From assembly GCA_035760705.1 (NCBI GenBank), contig DASTSL010000101.1, positions 1-6,345 on the forward strand: a stretch of 6,345 nucleotides of DNA. Reading direction: 5' to 3'. This DNA is from Allomeiothermus sp035760705. Its GTDB lineage: Bacteria; Deinococcota; Deinococci; Deinococcales; Thermaceae. The position numbers and the translations under genes are program-made. Each line of letters opens with the position of its first letter. Within the stretch, counting starts at the first letter, position 1. The notes below the pieces were generated by a model that made no database searches, had not been told where the DNA came from, and saw nothing but the letters and a program-made list of their open reading frames with translations. Shown in pieces: positions 4,379 to 6,345 of this stretch.

Positions 4379-5599
4379 ATGCGTGTTGAGAATGGAATTA
4401 TAATTTTCGGCGACCCAGACAGGGAAACCATAGGCCAAATTCGCCAGGTTTACCAGAGTGCCGAGCGAGTGGCGCTATGTGCAGATTCGCACGTCGGCTA
4501 CATTATGCCCATTGGTGGAGTAGCCGCGTATCACGACAAAGTCAGCGTGGCGGGCGTGGGATTCGATATCGCCTGCGGGAACGCAGCCATCCGCACCGAT
4601 TTGCAGCTCGAGCGCGTCCAACCCCACCTCGAGGCCCTCGCCGACGAGATCGCCAGCACCATCTCCTTCGGCGTAGGCCGCTCCAACAAGTCGGACGACG
4701 CGCCGGTGAACCATCCTTTGTTCGAAGACCCGGCCTGGGAAGCCATCCCCGGCCAGAGCGAGCGGGAAACCCTGCGCGAGAAGGCCAGGGCCCAGCTCGG
4801 CACGGTGGGCTCGGGGAACCACTACGTGGACGTGTTCGCCGACGAGCAGAACCGGATTTGGGTGGGGGTTCACTTCGGCTCGAGGGGCCTGGGGCACAGC
4901 GTGGCCTCGGGTTTTATGGCCCTTTCGCAGAACCGCCCGTGGGGCTCGAGGGGCGCCGAGGTGGAAGCCTTGCTCGACCTGAACTCTGAACTCGGCCAGG
5001 CTTACTGGGCCCTGATGAACCTGGCGGGGCGCTACGCCTACGTGGGCCGGGAGTGGGTGGCCCGCAAGGTGGTGCAGATCTTGGGCGGGCGGGAGTTGGA
5101 GCTCGTCCACAACCACCACAACTTCGCTTGGAAGGAGACCCACGGCGGCGAGGAGTACGTGGTCGTCCGCAAGGGGGCGACCCCGGCCTTCCCCGGCCAG
5201 AAGGGCTTCGTGGGCGGCAGCATGGGCGACGATGCGGTGATTTTGCAGGGCACGGTGAACGCCGATGCCGAGACCCAGGCCATGCAAGAAGCCGCGATGT
5301 TCTCCACCGTTCACGGGGCAGGCCGGGTGATGAGCCGCCGCCAGGCCATCGGCAAGGTGGATCGCAAGACCGGGAAGATTTTGCAGCCGGGGCAGGTGAC
5401 CCAGGGCGCGATGAAGAAGTGGCTCAAGCAGAAGGGCGTCATCTTGCGCGGGGGCGGGCTGGATGAGAGCCCGCACGTCTACCGCCGTCTGCCGGAGGTG
5501 CTCGAGGCCCAGGGTCAGACCATCGAGGTGCTGCACACCCTGCGCCCGCTGATCGTGGTGATGGCGGGGGCTAACGAATTCGACCCGTACAAGGACTAA
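4379..5599 (+). CDS. rtcB: RNA ligase RtcB (tRNA-splicing / RNA-repair ligase)
   Basis: This 406-residue enzyme joins RNA 2',3'-cyclic phosphate or 3'-phosphate ends to 5'-OH ends using GTP and Mn2+. RtcB-family blocks in order are ADSHVGYIMPIGGVAA (35-50), GVGFDIACGNAAIRT (59-73) with metal ligands Asp63 and Cys66, LGTVGSGNHYVDV (140-152; His148), VHFGSRGLGH (164-173; His165), VHNHHNFA (243-250; His247), RKGATPAFPGQKGFVGGSMGDDA (264-286) and TVHGAGRVMSR (310-320). His312 of HGAGR is the expected guanylylated residue. Lys405, next to last, may be the conserved C-terminal GMP-contacting lysine. Length matches bacterial RtcB (about 400 aa) and there is no intein. The ATG at 4379 follows GGAG at 7-nt spacing. 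The first block has ADSH where E. coli has MPDVH. No archease or RNA cyclase gene is adjacent. The first ~60 codons are more AT-rich (ATT, ATA, TTT) than the rest. Confidence 0.93.
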   Translation: MRVENGIIIFGDPDRETIGQIRQVYQSAERVALCADSHVGYIMPIGGVAAYHDKVSVAGVGFDIACGNAAIRTDLQLERVQPHLEALADEIASTISFGVGRSNKSDDAPVNHPLFEDPAWEAIPGQSERETLREKARAQLGTVGSGNHYVDVFADEQNRIWVGVHFGSRGLGHSVASGFMALSQNRPWGSRGAEVEALLDLNSELGQAYWALMNLAGRYAYVGREWVARKVVQILGGRELELVHNHHNFAWKETHGGEEYVVVRKGATPAFPGQKGFVGGSMGDDAVILQGTVNADAETQAMQEAAMFSTVHGAGRVMSRRQAIGKVDRKTGKILQPGQVTQGAMKKWLKQKGVILRGGGLDESPHVYRRLPEVLEAQGQTIEVLHTLRPLIVVMAGANEFDPYKD

Positions 5600-5670
5600 C
5601 GCCGAGTTGGGTCTCGAGCCCAGTCACTGCCAATCGCATCCACCACCATCTCGCAGTCAGAGCGCGCTGA
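5600..5670. other. Convergent gap between rtcB and the immunity-like gene
   Basis: This is 71 bp between two converging stop codons. A weak inverted repeat (TGGG with CCCA around a CTCGAG, 5608-5622) is the only structure seen. There is no T-tract on either strand, so no standard terminator is identified for either gene. Confidence 0.5.
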
Positions 5671-6186
5671 TCAGCAATCGAATACGAACCAGCAAATTTC
5701 GTTGCGCAGCCTCTGGTCGTCGAGCACGAGTTCTCGAATCTCGTCAGGGAGCTGGGCCCTCTGCCACTGGCACTCGAGGTGGCCAGCTTCTTGCTGCTGA
5801 TCTTTAGGAGCTGCCGCACGCGCCGCCTTGATCGCGTAGGCCGCCGCCCCCAACTCGTGTGCTGCCACATGAGCCGTCACAGCCGCCTGACCCGCAGCAT
5901 ACGCAGCGTAGCGAGCAGCTCCGCTCAACACTCTTGCCGCAGACATGGCACGACCACCCGCCGCACGGGCCTCCATCATCTTGACTTCGCCTCGAGTCCA
6001 CGCCCGAATCTGTTCTATGGCTTGGCGGGGCCGAGGGTCTGAGGGCTGCACCGCCTCGAATAAATGCAACACATGCTCGGCACAATCCGCCGCCCACAAA
6101 GCAAGCAGATGATGCTGGGCGTCTTGCAGGGTGCCGCCGCGACGTATGGTAATAAACCTGGGGTCTCGGATCTTGGGCAGTATCAT
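5671..6186 (-). CDS. Putative immunity protein (Imm-5-like family)
   Basis: This is a 171-residue, alanine-rich, helical, cytoplasmic protein. I recognise the family from the N-terminal PKIRDPRFITIRRGGTLQDAQHHLLALWAADCAEHVLHLFE (from residue 4), the Ala-rich middle (RAAGGRAMSAARV, ARYAAYAAGQAAVTAHVAAHELGAAAYAIKAA), and the C-terminal LPDEIRELVLDDQRLRNEICWFVFDC. Family members are annotated 'putative immunity protein', expected to neutralise a polymorphic-type toxin; actual targets are largely unknown. The ATG at 6186 is preceded by GGAAGGAG at 5-nt spacing, which decides the start. A GTG at 6228 would add 14 residues but lacks a binding site. No toxin gene is in the window. The gene converges on rtcB, with 71 bp between stops. 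The probable gene further upstream on the same strand ends at about 6276, leaving a 90-bp, relatively AT-rich gap. Confidence 0.8.
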   Translation of the reverse strand: MILPKIRDPRFITIRRGGTLQDAQHHLLALWAADCAEHVLHLFEAVQPSDPRPRQAIEQIRAWTRGEVKMMEARAAGGRAMSAARVLSGAARYAAYAAGQAAVTAHVAAHELGAAAYAIKAARAAAPKDQQQEAGHLECQWQRAQLPDEIRELVLDDQRLRNEICWFVFDC

Positions 6187-6275
6187 TCGTGCTCCTTCCG
6201 CCCAACCCTCGTTTAAGCTGCCAGACACGATCTGTGGGAGATTATTTCATTGGGGAAAAGTACGATATCCAATAT

Positions 6276-6345
6276 CTAGCCCTGTAGATCCAGTTTTAGA
6301 GCCGGGCGCACGCCGTCACGGGCGAGGTTGACTCGCGCATAGCTG
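6276..6345 (-). CDS. C-terminal fragment of an unidentified protein
   Basis: The minus strand entering from the right edge is open for 22 codons in one frame (SYARVNLARDGVRPALKLDLQG, then TAG at 6278-6276), while the other two frames hit stops sooner. The GVRPALKLDL tail resembles the 'VRPAL' ends of some secreted or repeat-containing bacterial proteins such as DUF6273 domains, but the fragment is too short to assign. It would lie 90 bp upstream of the immunity-like gene on the same strand. A small hairpin GATAT-TGG-ATATC (6264-6276) overlaps its end. Confidence 0.4.
   Translation of the reverse strand, partial: SYARVNLARDGVRPALKLDLQG

Noticed and set aside
4475..5536. Minus-strand open frame of 353 codons opposite rtcB
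   Set aside because: It is the antisense shadow of a GC-rich gene, His/Leu/Ala-rich with no recognisable domain, while rtcB on the other strand has all family motifs.
6187..6275. Promoter for the immunity-like gene
   Set aside because: The gap is AT-richer, but no -35/-10 pair with acceptable spacing stands out (best is TTGGAT with TGAAAT), so none is claimed.

Overview
The window looks like chromosomal DNA of a GC-rich thermophile of the Deinococcota, most likely Meiothermus or a close relative. The reasons are the high GC content, the very frequent hexamer CTCGAG (22 copies counted by eye), TANNNT-type -10 boxes including one that could drive a leaderless mRNA, and the general look of the proteins. 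The genus is an inference; no 16S or marker gene is present.

Layout. On the minus strand, right to left from about 3870 to 306, lies a vitamin B12 uptake operon. It has a promoter near 3840-3868, a class-I cobalamin riboswitch (3638-3803) with an identifiable kissing loop, an antiterminator and an intrinsic terminator (3544-3568), then btuF (periplasmic binding protein), btuC (permease), btuD (ATPase) and a small unrecognised gene. The coding genes are tightly coupled: btuF/btuC overlap by 4 nt, btuC/btuD by 8 nt, and the small gene starts about 10 nt after btuD. Further left, beyond a gap holding two perfect DnaA boxes and a GC-rich hairpin, is the start of a small Cys-rich DUF5522-type gene that runs off the left edge.

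On the plus strand, diverging from the B12 operon, a promoter built on a triplicated 19-bp repeat (each copy with TTGACA) drives tRNA-Leu(GAG), followed by two hairpin/T-tract terminators. Next comes a long structured leader, possibly with a leaderless 11-codon upstream ORF, and rtcB, an RNA ligase. Convergent to rtcB is a standalone member of the 'putative immunity protein' family, without a visible toxin partner. At the right edge is the probable C-terminal tail of another minus-strand gene.

How it works together. When B12 is scarce the riboswitch should let RNA polymerase read into btuF-btuC-btuD, giving a BtuCDF importer. When B12 is bound, the downstream terminator should stop transcription. 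The tRNA, rtcB and immunity genes are separate units. The most interesting unexplained structures are the rtcB leader, the shared -35 repeat array between tRNA-Leu and the B12 operon, and the isolated DnaA-box pair.
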